Source: Azolla caroliniana
Taxonomy: Eukaryota; Polypodiophyta
Assembly: GCA_043228905.1 (NCBI GenBank)
Contig: JBHGNT010000018.1
Location: 1,426,001-1,490,000, forward strand
DNA: 64,000 nt
Direction: 5' to 3'
Part shown: one piece after another, positions 32,991 to 44,559 of the stretch
Numbering within the stretch: position 1 is the stretch's first letter
How the letters are laid out: the number at the start of each line of letters is the position of its first letter
Translations under genes and position numbers: made by a program
The notes under the pieces: model-generated
Seen by the model: only the letters and a program-made list of their open reading frames with translations
Databases searched by the model: none
What the model was told of the DNA's origin: nothing

Positions 32991-35180
32991 TGTATGTGGC
33001 TGCGCTGATCTAGAGGATCTATACTCTTTAGGATGTTGAGAAGAGTGATCTACAAGTGTTTTTCAATTTGTTATGTATATCATTAGGTTGCACAAGAAGA
33101 TGGCATTGTGGCGTACCCTATCCAGGTATTTCATACATAATACACACAAAAGAACCCAATTAATTCTCGAGTCTTGAGTCTTGGCCATTAACCTGATATG
33201 GGTGTGGTCTGGTCACACTGTATAGCTCGCTTTGATTGAACTTTAAAGTTTCCTGACACATACAACCTCATGTCAACATGTTTTACATTGACACATGTTT
33301 TACTTGGTCTAGGTTTTTGCATTGACACAACATGTTTTACATGTCATATTTACTTGTCAAGCCCCTTTTTGCATTACATATGTCTCCTTCTTACTTTCGT
33401 TACGATTTCGTAGGAATCGTAGTCCTTTTATTTCACATGTAGCCCTTTCTTTGTCATTGTTCTACTTTGCCCCTATGTTGATTTTAATTTGCACTACTTT
33501 GGAAGCTTCTCTACTTTTTCAAAACCGTCTTCGACCAAAACTGCCATTTTTGCGAAATAGGCAAAAACGTTAAACTTTGGCAAATGTTCCTTTGCATCAA
33601 AGTTGCTGATAGGAATGCAACTGGTACTAATACAATTCTAAATCAAAGTAGCTTACATTAAGTATCAACGAGACATATGTTCTAAAAACTTCTTTGACTA
33701 GACAATACCAACTAATACTTCAATACACTAAGAAAGAGACTATTAGTAAACCTTAAGGTAAGATCTTAATATTCACATTTATACAAAGGACAAAAGTGTA
33801 GACATATGAACATATTGAATTACCACTAGGCAAGATAAACACCCCACTTGAGAAAATAATTTCCACTTGTTCCAATAAAGAAAATTACCACATTAGTAAT
33901 CCTTTCAACTTTAATAGATATGATTTGACCCCATGCCTATCATCAAATACAAAATCAATGTGCATATTCCAGTTATGACACAATCCCCAATACCTCTGAA
34001 ATAAGTCGCTAAGTTGAGCCTACCTTACTACGCCGAGCTTAAGTCATAATTTCCTCGATCAAGAATGTAAGCTCCCTTCTTGTATGTGTGGTTAGCATGA
34101 AAATATAAGTTACATTTTATTATTAAATTACATTTTGATTTCTCATTTCTTTGCTTTGTTAAGATTTCATTAAGGTTTTAAAGTGTGAAATAAGTCATAT
34201 TTAGCTAATCTTATTCCATATGTATAGTAAGCTAAGAGACACAAATATGATGAGGAAGTTCATTTAGGTAGGTTGGGTTTCTTGTCTAATATGCTTAGGG
34301 ATGACTAGTACCCACTCTATTACATATGGTTGAGAGTAACTCATACTAACTATTCACAATGCATATCCATTCGATCATTCGATCATTTGCAAAGATAACC
34401 ATTAGTTAATTGTGCAAAGATTAATCATAAACATCAGTTCATTTGTGCATGTTGTTAAAGACTAAGAGATTAAGAGTCCGAGAGAAGAAAGGGAACCCAC
34501 TAATTGTAATTACATACAACTTAATCAAGTGAAATTATGTTATGATTTTTTTTTCCAAAAAAATATCCTCCATTGGTATTAAAGAAGTCAATATACAAGA
34601 CATACCACTATTACAATGAATATTGCAACATATTTAAGTAGAAAACTCTTGAACAGTCATGTAGCTTCAGCAGTCCAACCACTTTTAACATCCATATCAA
34701 TCAAGGAATTACCACCAATGACCTTTATTAATGGAGTCTATGCCACATATATTACTAAGCATTCCATCTCTCATTTTGATTAGCCAGCTTCTCTACAACA
34801 CCCCTCAGCCCTAGTTCCAATGTTCACCAAAATACCACTGTTAGAAATCCTTGCAATCTTATCGAAACTTTGTCGATGAATTCCAATGGTTGGTGTCGAT
34901 GAATTTTGAGGCATGTCCCCTCTTGAAGTACATTCACAGTTTTTGAATAACCATTGTTGCCACAAAAATCAGAAGATCAATGAAGAGTCTGTTTGCTAGG
35001 ATCTTCAGCAAAGCCCCATTTCATCATCCACATCAAGATTTTATTTCATACTCATAGTTTGAGATGAATCATGTGAATTTTGCATAATAACCAAATTGTC
35101 GATGACTTTTGCATTACTTCAAAGCAATTGAACAATTTATAGCCTTTTTTTTTTGTTAGCATATCCTACATTTACAACAT
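32991..35180 (-). promoter_or_regulatory. Upstream region of LecRK3; no other gene
   Basis: Paralogous to the LecRK1/2 upstream region to about 34400 at visibly lower identity. Both W-box-like motifs of LecRK1/2 are altered here: TTGGCC at 33181 and TTGATT at 33232. Beyond 34400 the sequence is AT-rich. A weak minus-strand frame near 34780-34965 (TIGIHRQSFDKIARISNSG) looks protein-like but I cannot assign it. Confidence 0.5.
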
Positions 35181-35424
35181 TCCATGAAGTCGTATCTTGG
35201 TAAGTAGACACTCCCTCGAGCTCTTTTCAAGTCCACTTAATAACAACCTTTCATAAGGAACATAAAATTATGTGGTGAGCCATGTATTTACTCATCATTC
35301 CTTCCATGAAGTCGTATCTTGGTAAGTAGACACTCCCTCGAGCTCTTTTCAAGTCCACTTAATAACAACCTTTCATAAGGAACATAAAATTATGTGGTGA
35401 CCCATGTATTTACTCATCATTCCT
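35181..35424. repeat. 122-bp tandem duplication
   Basis: Two head-to-tail units start TCCATGAAGTCGTATCTTGG at 35181 and 35303. The only difference I see is GGTGAGCCATG against GGTGACCCATG, so the duplication is recent. Confidence 0.92.
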
Positions 35425-35674
35425 TCAATTTTTGATGCAGTTTGCTACATCATATGACATTCCACATCTCCCATAACCCATGCTCAAAGGATTCAATAAC
35501 TACTCATTTCTTTAACATGTGTGTACAACAAGATATTATTTCCTTGAAGAGAGAAAGCATAATCTTGTACTACATATTGAAATAGATTGTTCACAGTTTC
35601 AATAAATGCGGTGCAGCCATGCCGACAATTCCCACCAAACTCAGCTACCTTTAACAACAAAATAATAAAGTGTT

Positions 35675-36690
35675 GTCATCTCCTCAAGAAAATGTGCTTA
35701 AACCCCCACACCATCTTCACTCATCCTTATCTCAAAACAAAAATCGGCTTCATTCAATCCGCATCAACCATCTCATCGATTACCACCAAAGTCCTATAAA
35801 GAAAAAAAACCAACAACAAAATGAGTGTAGACTATGTCCTCATCTTCTCATGATATGCTTCGGCCCCCACACCATCATCACTCATCCTCTTCTCATGGAA
35901 ATATGCTTCAATCCTTGCCACCATCATCAGTCACTCTAATGAGAAATATAAAACCTGCTTCGTTCAGTCCACATCAACCATCTCGCCTGACCATCTCGCC
36001 ATCGTGATGATTACCAACAACATCTTGTACTGACAACACAAGAAATGAGTTAAAAGAATTCCTCACCTACTCATGATAATATGCTTTAATTCTCACACAA
36101 TCATCACTCATCCTAATGAAAAACTGAAAATCAGTTGCCTCAAACAACGGCTCCTCAAGAAAATATGCTTCTCACTCATCCTAATCACAAAACAAAAAAT
36201 TTCTTCATTCAGTTTGCATCAAACATCTCACCGATTACCACCGAGGACCAGTAAAAAACAACAACCAAATGAGTCTAAACGATTTCCACATCTCCTCATG
36301 ATATGCTTCGGTTGACGCACCATCATCAGTCATCCTCTCCTCATGGAAATATGCTTCAATACCCACCGCCATCATCAATCATCATAATGAAAAAAAAACC
36401 CGCTTCATTCGATCCACGTCAACCATCTCGCCGGCCATCTCACCATGTCACTGATTACCAGTGAAATCCTATATGGATAGCACAACAAACGAGTTTAAAG
36501 ACAGTTTCTCATGTACTCATGAAAATCTGCTTCAGCTCCCACACCATCATCACTCATCCTGATCAAAAAACAGAAAAATCAGTTTCCTTAAGGCCACATC
36601 AACCATCTCGCTATCATCGAGTATCACCAATAGCTTAAACTTATAGAAGCAGACATGAATGCACTCTCTCCTCTCCTTATGAAAATAAAT
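35675..36690. repeat. Satellite-like array, ~220-bp units in ~445-bp pairs
   Basis: About five diverged units carry, in order, CTCATGAAAATATGCTTC, CACACCATCATCACTCATCC, CTTCATTC-ATCC-CATCAACCATCTCGCC, GATTACCACC and AAATGAGT. Units near 35840 and 36290 are more alike than neighbours (both CTCATGATATGCTTCGG then CTCATGGAAATATGCTTCAAT), showing a higher-order period of about 445-450 bp. No coding function is apparent. Confidence 0.75.
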
Positions 36691-36709
36691 TATGTTATGA
36701 TTGATAGTG

Positions 36710-37455
36710 TGTTGAATGTGTTATGATTATGAACAAAGATAAACACTAAAATTCAGATATGAGGCACAAACATAAAACAAAGAGACACAATTTACATGGA
36801 AACCCTATTTTCAAGGAAAACCACGGGGCTCAAGGCTAACAAAAAATTCCACTATGAATCAAGAGTACACGGACATATTACAAAGCTCCCTCTCAAAATA
36901 GAATGATGTCAAAACTAGAGAAGAGACAAGACTCACAATTATAGCACAATAGTGCTTCAAAACGAAAGTACCTTATTCAGGAGCATAGGAACCACAAATC
37001 ATTTTCTAAAACCACTTCTAGGGTTTGGGATAGGTTCCACAAAACAAAGTCTGCACCCTCATTTTTGCTCTCCCTCACTTTCTATTGCACACTCTTTCTT
37101 TGTTTAACTCTCTTCACTATGTCATCCTCACACACAATGTCTTTGCATAGAATTCTTCCTTCTCTTTGTCTTCTTCCCTCAGCTCATACAGTAACATAAT
37201 CATACTTTACCCTAACTTCTATATATATATATATAGCCGACCGACTGGTTCAACCGTTTGATCCATAGATTGACCTTTTGGTCAATCTGACCGGTCGACC
37301 GTATTTTTGACCTCTTTTGTCGATCTGACCGTTTGACCCTATTTTCAACTTGTCTGGTCGATTTGACCAATCCTCAAATTAGCCGACTGGTCGATCTGAC
37401 CATTTGGTCCTCATTCTAGCCGATCTCTCCGTTGGGAGAGAGCTAATACATAACA
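36710..37455 (-). repeat. Copia LTR (element D, 746 bp, minus orientation)
   Basis: On the minus strand it begins TGTTATGTATTAGCTCTCTC and ends CACATTCAACA. A TATATATATATATAG tract (37222-37237) is a plausible TATA box, with transcribed R/U5-like sequence beyond it. It directly follows the end of a copia RNase H, the correct place for a 3' LTR. The central part has diverged CGGTCGATCTGACC-type short repeats (about 37240-37400). Confidence 0.75.
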
Positions 37456-37873
37456 AAATCCATCTTTGCTCCTGTAAGGGAGAGTTAACCAAACTTGTGT
37501 TTAGTCGGCAACACTGAGTTTTTCCATAGCTAAAATCTTTGTAAGAATATCTGATCCATTTTCGTCTGTATGTATCTTCACTAGAGTAAACTCATTTTCA
37601 TCCACTTTCTCTCATAACCAATGATACCTGCTCTATATGTACTTGGTATGAGAGTGGTAGGCAACATTCTTAGCTAGACGTATGACACTTTGGTTATCAC
37701 AGTGAAGTGGGAATATTTCTTGCTTCATTCCTAGTTCACTAAGAAAATTCTTCACCCAAATCAATTCTTTCTCGGCCTCCACCACAACCATATACTCAAC
37801 CTCTATGGTCGACAGGGCCACAACCTTTTGCAATCTTGATTGCCATGATACTTCTCCCTTTGCATAAGTTATC
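37456..37873 (-). pseudogene. Copia element D: RNase H and pol C-terminus
   Basis: The minus-strand frame reads SWQSRLQKVVALSTIEVEYM, then HCDNQSVIRLAKN, then after a shift TLVKIHTDENGSDILTKIL. These are the RNase H and C-terminal end of a Tnt1/BARE-like copia polyprotein. It begins abruptly at 37873, where it abuts a 30-bp stub of another copia LTR. It is 5'-truncated and non-functional. Confidence 0.88.
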
Positions 37874-37903
37874 ACTAAAATGTTTATATATGAATTATTC
37901 TAA
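37874..37903 (-). repeat. Copia C LTR stub (30 bp)
   Basis: The sequence ACTAAAATGTTTATATA...ATTATTCTAA matches the terminus of the LTR at 50224-50422, apart from two missing bases. A purine tract (minus-strand AAGGGGGG) follows at about 37904-37911, so this is the start of the 3' LTR of copia C, cut off by fusion to element D. Confidence 0.7.
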
Positions 37904-37904
37904 T

Positions 37905-38297
37905 GCCCCCCTTAATGTAAAACATTTTAGTTCTTGGCCTTTTGTAAGTTTGCTTTTGATGTGACACTGACTTAGTTAAAAAATCCGCCCACATTGTTGT
38001 TGTTGAGGTGTAATATAGCAACAAATTTTTTTATTCCACCAATTCTCTGATAAAGTGATGTCTTTCTTGGATATGCTTGTTTTGATCGGTGATTTTAGGA
38101 TTTGTTGATAACTTAATACATGATTGATTTTCACAAAATATCTTCATTTCCATAAGCTTAAAGATGTCAAGTTCTTCGATTATGGTTTTGATCCACAAAC
38201 CTTCTTTAGCCGTTAGAGCGGCTGCCACATACTTCGCTTTACTGCTTGAGAGTGCTACAGATACTTGTCGTTTGCTTTACCAAGCGATTACGGCACC
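37905..38297 (-). pseudogene. Copia element C: RNase H and pol C-terminus
   Basis: Minus-strand reading gives MVFIFGGAVIAW, then SKRQVSVALSSSKAKYVAAA, LTAKEGLWIKTIIEELD and NKHIQERHHFIRELVE, then WADFLTKS before the purine tract. This is the RNase H end of a copia polyprotein. A stop after VIAW and the missing RT/RNase H connection show it is dead. Confidence 0.88.
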
Positions 38298-38389
38298 ACC
38301 AAATATAAAAACCATGCCTGATGTTGAGCAGGGGGAGGGGGGACCTTGATACCTCCCGCTCAACATCAGGCATGGTTTTTATATTTGGT
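38298..38389. repeat. Perfect inverted repeat, 32-bp arms, 28-bp loop
   Basis: The arms are 38298-38329 and 38358-38389. The arm starts ACCAAATATAAAAACC and is matched without error by its reverse complement. The loop is G-rich then mixed. The left arm is native RNase H coding sequence (minus-strand SGMVFIFGG) and the right arm is an inverted copy that ends where RT sequence begins, so the hairpin marks a deletion scar. Confidence 0.95.
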
Positions 38390-39640
38390 AAGGACCCATT
38401 TGCATGAAATAAAATTTTGATCTTTGGGGCGTGAAGCAATCGATAAATCATCCACATAAACACCAATGATTACATAGATAGTGCCATCCTTGTGAATATA
38501 GATATTTGGTTCAACTTGAAGAGGATTGTTGCCAATGGAAACAAGATACTTGTATGTAATTTGAAATGCCACATCCGTGGAGATTGTTTTAGACCATATA
38601 ATGTTTTGGAGAGTTTACAATTATAGTTTGGAAATTGAGGATCTAAAAAGTGACTTGGTTGCTCCATATAAATCTCCTCCTCGAGATATCCATGTAGAAA
38701 AGTGGTCTCAATGTCGAGATGATGGAGGTCGAGGTTAAGGCTAGCAAAAATTGAAAACATTAACCGAAGAGGCACCATCTTTAAGGTAAGTGCAAAAGTA
38801 TCTTTAATATCTATACCGGGGATTTGTGAGAATCCTCTAGCAACAACATGTGACTTAAATCAAACCACAATGCCATGGGCCTCTGTTTTCTTGGTAAGGA
38901 CCCATTTGCATGAAATAAAATTTTGATCTTTGGGGCGTGAAGCAATTGATAAATCATCCACATAAACACCAATAATTACATAGATAGTGCCATCCTTGCG
39001 AATATAGATATTTGGTTCAACTTGAAGAGGATTGTTGCCAATGGAAACAAGATACTTGTATGTAATTTGAAATGCCACATCCGTGGAGATTGTTTTAGAC
39101 CATATAATGATTTGTAGAGTTTACAATTATAGTTTGGAAATTGAGGATCTAAAAAGTGACTTGGTTGCTCCATATAAATCTCCTCCTCGAGATATCCATG
39201 TAGAAAAGCGGTCTCAATGTCGAGATGATGGAGGTCGAGGTTAAGGCTAACAGAAATCGAGAACATTAACCGAAGAGGCACCATCTTTAAGGTAGGTGCA
39301 AAAGTATCTTTAAAATCTATACCGGGGATTTGTAAGAATCCTCTAGCAACAACATGTGACTTAAATCGAACCACAATGCCATGGGCACCCGTTTTCTTTG
39401 TAAGGACCCATTTGCATGAAATAACATTATGACTTAAAACATCCCTTTTGGCTTGCATTGCGGACTCCTATTGCGTAGCATCAGGAGCATGAAGGGCCTT
39501 CTCTGGTATTAAGTCAAAAACTTGATCATGATCATCCATAAAATCATCATCCATCGGGACATTTGAAACAGGTAATATGTCGCATTTTGAGAATTGTGCA
39601 TCAAAAAAATGTCACAAATTAGGGTGATTCACAAAAAGGG
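38389..39640 (-). pseudogene. Copia element C: reverse transcriptase with 506-bp tandem duplication
   Basis: Minus-strand RT reads from DVLSHNVISCKWVLTKKTG through FAPTLKMVPLRLMFSI, LDIETAFLHGYLEEEIYMEQ, LYGLKQSPRMWH and YVIIGVYVDDLSIA. A 506-bp segment is present twice, at 38389-38894 and 38895-39400, and the TAAGGACCCATTTGCATGAA start occurs a third time at 39401. Since 506 is not a multiple of three, the duplication also shifts the frame. The part near 39460-39640 encodes an acidic linker upstream of RT (VPMDDDFMDDHDQVFDLIP). Confidence 0.92.
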
Positions 39641-40280
39641 GGGGTGTTGCATGTGTAAAGGATTTTCAAAAATGCCCCAAAAACATATTGCTTTCTAGCA
39701 TATACAAAAAATTAGGTGTTCAAAAAAATGTCTAAATAATGGACATGCCAAACTTACAAATGAATTTCCAAAATGACTAACACCAATATTTATAGAAATT
39801 CATGAATCCAAATATTGATGCACAATAAAATATTTACAATTAACATATCAGAACAATCGTTTTCCAAGTTTATGCCATCATCTTCATACCTATTAGGTGA
39901 ACTGGTAGGAGTTTCTGAGGTCTCATCTGGTGGCAACTAATGCATTGTCTTCATCCAATTGCAATTCAACCTCATCATGGTTATGAGTCATGCTTCTTGT
40001 TTGTCTTTGTGTTGTGTTTGGAGCCACATTCATTGTGTTTGTCGCAGATAACCTATTTTGGTCAAAGATTATCCAATGTGAGAGTAGATGTGCTTGATGC
40101 ATTATTTCTTGATCACTTTTTGTTTATGATATTTAATTATGTACGTTCTATTTACGATATTTGATTACGTGAGAGAAACCTACAAGCTACCGTATTTTCT
40201 ACCAAAATCATTAGAATCTAAAAAATGTTGTAAAGATGCTTTTTCGTTTTTCTTAGATTCTCATAGTAAGCCTTTGATGT
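39641..40280. other. Spacer containing left inverted repeat of the palindromic array
   Basis: No gene seen. The stretch 39985-40036 (GAGTCATGCTTCTTGTTTGT) recurs inverted at about 42192-42245. Confidence 0.6.
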
Positions 40281-42245
40281 CAAACAAAAATACGATGCAT
40301 TCCATCTAGATCTTATGCACTACGTCAAATTTTACTCTATACATCTAGAAGTCGATGTAGTGCATCAGATTCTTGTTGTAAGTCTTGGACGTTTTCTATT
40401 CCATTAAAAAGAACTCTTGGATTTTCAACTAACACCCAATGCATTAAATCGAATTCTAGCTATATAGACTAAAATATGATACATTGCATTGGATTTCAGT
40501 TGAAAATCCACTTTTAAAATATCTTTAAGAAATGATAAACATAAAAAATGAAAATATTTTTAAAAATCTTGGATTTTTAACTCAAAAGTGATAAATTGCA
40601 TTGTCCTTTACTCTATACATCTAGAACCTAATGAATTGCATCGGATTTTAGTTGAAAATCCGCAATTTTTTTATTTGTTTTCATTTTTTCCATAACAAAT
40701 TAAAAAAGTAAAAAAAAGTATTATTAACTGAAATTCAATGTCTATGTAAATAGAATCGGATGCAATGCAATGGATTTAAGTTGAAATCTAGTTTTTAAAA
40801 TTATTTTTGAATGTTTAATATTTGTTTTGATAAAACATAGTAAAAACTCAAATAAATGGATTTTCAGCTGAAATCCGATGCACTGCAACGGATTCTAGCT
40901 GTAAACTAAAATCCAATGCAGCGCATCAGATTTCAATTGAAAATCTATTTTTTTGAATTTTTATTATTTTGTATCAAAAAAATATAAAACATTCAAAAGA
41001 AAATTTAAAAAATAGATTTTCAACTAAAATCCAATGCATTGAGTCAAATTTTGGGTACATAAACATTGAATTTTAGTTGATAATACTTTTTTTTAAAACA
41101 ATTTATTTTTTATTTTGTTATGAAAAAAATGAAAACAAATAACAAAATTGCGGATTTTCATCTAAATCTTGATGCAATGCATTTGATTCTAGATGTATAG
41201 AGTTAAAAATCCATTTATTTCAAAAAACATTATTTATTTATGAAAAAAATGGATTTGCAACTTAAATCTGATGCAATGCATGAGATTTCAGTTAAAATTT
41301 CACTTTTTCTTATTTTTTTCGTTTTTTCCATAAAAAATAAAAAAAACTTCGATTTCCAGTTGGAAATTCAAGTTTTTTTTTTTTTTCTTATAAAATGTGG
41401 GTGATTTTTGTCACTCAAAATGATGGATTTTCAACAAAAATCTGATGCACTGCATCGGATTTCAGTTGAAAATCCATCAGTTTCAACGGGAATCTGATGC
41501 AGTGCATTAGATTTCGGTTGAAAATCCATCCATTTCAACATGAATCCCATGTACTACATCGGATTCCGGTCGAAAATACAAGAATTTTCTTTTATTTTTT
41601 TCATTTATCATGGATTTTCAATTGCGTTGAAAATCCAATATTTGTTTTATTCTTTCATTGTTTTACGAAAAGAATGAAAAAGGTAAAAGTATTTTGAACT
41701 AAAATCCGATGTAGTGCATCAAATTTCATTTGGAAATAAATTTTCTGAAATATTTTTATTTATTTATAAAAAAAATGAAAAAATATTGAAAAGGAAAAGA
41801 ATTTCTGACTAGAATTTGATGCACTACATCGGATTCTAGCTGTATAGACTAAAATTCGATGTAGTGCATCATATTTCAATTCAAAATCCATTTTTTTATT
41901 TTTTCCATATCTGAAAAAAAATAAAAGAAAATGGAATATCGAGTTTAATCCAATGCATTGCATTGGATTCTAGCAGTATAGACTAAAATACAATGTAGTG
42001 CATCGTATTTTAGCTAAAAAATCATTTATTACTTTTTTTATGGAAAATTTAAGAAAATTATAAAATTAAAAGAAGGTCTTGGATTTTCAACTAAAATCCA
42101 ATGCACTGCATTGGGTTCTAGTTGAAATCCAAGGTTTTTTATTTTTTCAAATTTTTCTCCACTTGAAAATCTGATATAGTGCATCAGATCCTAAATGTGG
42201 CTCTAGACATAACTCAAAGACAAACAAGAAGCATGACTTAGAACC
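39985..42245. repeat. Inverted repeat pair (~50 bp) bounding the palindromic array
   Basis: The left arm 39985-40036 and right arm about 42192-42245 are reverse complements with a handful of mismatches (right arm: AATGTGGCTCTAGACATAAC then CAAAGACAAACAAGAAGCAT). Between them lies nearly the whole array of short palindromes, so the block behaves like one large foldback unit of about 2.25 kb. Confidence 0.75.
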
Positions 42246-42350
42246 ACAATGCATTGCATCAGATTATACTCTATACTTCTAGTATTTGATGCAATGCAAT
42301 GGATTCTTGTTGTAAGTGTTGGATTTGCATCAAAAATCTGATGCATTGCA
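40285..42350. repeat. Array of degenerate palindromes (ATCYGATGCANTGCATCRGAT)
   Basis: Over 2 kb the motif AATCCGATGCA-N-TGCATCGGATT, or a variant, returns more than 20 times at uneven spacing. It is often followed by TTCAGTTGAAAATCC, and pairs of motifs are often separated by CTAGCTGTATAGACTAAAAT. Clear examples lie near 40880, 40915, 41440, 41490, 41705, 41815, 41865, 41948, 42100 and 42320. Each motif is itself a dyad. The background is AT-rich with A and T runs. No coding function is visible. Confidence 0.8.
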
Positions 42351-44200
42351 TAAGATTTTTATAGAATTTCCCCTAGTTTTATATGTAGTTAGACCTCCAT
42401 TTTTTGTAGTTCTTACCATGATTTTCTTTGCTAAGAAATACTCATTTTATGAGAATTATTCAATCTTTCCATATAACTGCAAACTCCGCACATAATTTTA
42501 AAATGCAAATAAAAAACCAAATATGTGAACTACCAATGGTCCCCTCTTCAAGGGCATCTTGGTCCGATACAAAGTTACAACAGGTTGTTTCTGAAATAAA
42601 GTTCTTAACATGACAATAAGTTGAGAACAATGGTCTACATTTTGAGACAAATCAATAACACAATGGATTGCATTTAATACTAAGAGACACATTTTATATA
42701 AGTAGACATCAATTTCGCATTTTAAAATTTGTTGAATGAGGTACCATTTTCATAATTTGTAAAATCGGGGTTAATACAATTAAGCTTACATGGAATTCCA
42801 TTCTTTATCTTCAAATTGGATAAAAGAACATGACTGATGGAATATGAAACTATTGACTTTCTTGTCATGAAAATAATTAGTTGAGAATTTTGCTATGTTT
42901 TAAGAAATCATGTATGCGTACGTCATACCATCGTGAAATTGTGCTGAAATGAACCATTTTTTAACATCTCCCTAGAAGTAAACAAGAGAACATGACATAT
43001 TATATGTTTCATTATTGTCGACATCAACCAATAGCATTTCAAGTGGTTCAGTAATCTCCATAAGTTCATTAATATTCTTAAATTTTCTTTTGATTTTAGG
43101 TTTTCTTGATTTTAATTGTTGAAAATACTCTTCATCCTTAAGATTTGAGTTTGGTGAAGCACGAAGAAATGAGTTCTTGGAGAAATTTGCACATGAGACA
43201 TCCTTAGTAGTTCCTCCTGGGTCATTGAAATTATCACCAACTTTAGGGGAAATATCAAGAGAGGATGAAGACAACAAAACATGAGTTGGAGTAGATAAAC
43301 TTTCTTCATTCATTTGATGAAGTTTGTCCATTGATAAATTTGATTGTTGTTGTTGTTGTCCACCATCTTCATCTTTGCTTGGTTGATTTGGATGGTTGTG
43401 GCGGATACTCGATTTAAATGAGATTTAATGATGATAATGTGTTACTTCACTTTGAATTGTTGCATCCTCATCAAACTTTTGCACTCATTCTCTAGTAATA
43501 GGGCCTTTGTACTCTTTTCTATGCAAGATATTCAACAACATTAGTAAATTTGTATTAATATTTTGATGAGAATGTTCTACCTTCATTGGGAGATTTGATA
43601 AGAGACCCTCCTCATTGAACGTTGTCAAGGAAATCCTCGCCTATTCGTGAAATGAAGCGAAACCACCGGGGTCTTGGACAGGAAGGATTCGAAGTTTGTA
43701 CTAGCTTTAGCTAGAAAGTATTTAGGATAGGTACAAAGAGGGAGAGAGAGATTGAGAGACGGAGATTCTAATTCAGAGATGGATTGAAAGAGAAGATACC
43801 AATTATGAGACAGATTGAGAGAAAAGATGTTGAACCCTTGACTTTAATTTTGAGGGACAAGTTACATCACCAATAAGATAACTAGATTTTATTATTGTCT
43901 TCTTAATTCAATACATAGCTTTCTTGATCAATTGATTGATTGATTCCCCTTTTCTTTTTTTCTCCACTCTTTTATAGATGCCCCCATGCATATGATGCAT
44001 GTGAGGGTGCAAGACATGGATACAATGCATGTTTGACATTTGGCGCTCATGCATTACATGTGATGCATGATCACCATGTTACTCATGCAAGCTCTCATGT
44101 ATGAGAATTTACATATAAAAAAGTATAATGATAAAAATACAACTTTTTTAAGAAATGACTTGGCTTTGTGGTAAGTCAATTGTGTTATGTAAGGTTGTCC
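42351..44200. other. Unassigned AT-rich region inside the copia nest
   Basis: A minus-strand frame of 119 codons (42972-43331) starting MDKLHQMNEESLSTPTH and containing LKSRKPKIKRKFKNINELM is protein-like but matches nothing I recognise. A further minus-strand stretch near 43485-43520 reads EYKGPITRE; a GPITR-type motif occurs in plant retrotransposon polyproteins, so this may be more element debris. A CAA repeat is near 43342-43360. No gene can be supported. Confidence 0.45.
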
Positions 44201-44213
44201 CTCCTTATGGGGG

Positions 44214-44370
44214 GGAGTCGGTCGAAAAGCCGAAATGGGAATCGGTTGCCGAAATCGACCAAAAAGTGGAAATGGGAGTTGGCTGCCAAAATCGGTCAAA
44301 ATGCCGAAACAAGAGTCGGTTGGCCAAAATCGACTGAAAAGCCGAAATGGGATTCAGTCGAACAATAGTC
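44214..44370. repeat. ~40-bp minisatellite (CCGAAATGGGAATCGGTTG-type)
   Basis: About four diverged units of GCCGAAATGGGAATCGGTTGC followed by CGAAATCGACCAAAA lie between a G-run at 44209-44215 and an AC microsatellite at 44397-44420. The position between copia coding sequence and repeats resembles LTR-internal minisatellites, but no LTR borders can be fixed. Confidence 0.7.
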
Positions 44371-44559
44371 GACAAAATGGAATTTCGAACAAATACACAC
44401 ACACACACACACACACACACAAATACATAGTCATATATATTTGTGAGATAAGTGAGTCTTTATATAGAGAGAGTCGTATTAGCAGCATATATATGTGGGA
44501 TAACTCACTGAGAAGAAAACAATGAGAGAAGCGCGAAAGTGAACCCTTCTCGGTTTTCT

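Noticed and set aside
40285-42350. CRISPR array
   Set aside because: The repeats are diverged dyads with irregular spacing and no conserved spacer length, in a plant genome with no cas-like gene.
42972-43331. 119-codon minus-strand frame as a host gene
   Set aside because: It is protein-like but isolated in transposon debris, with no recognisable domain, no clear splice context and stops on both sides. I left it as unassigned sequence.
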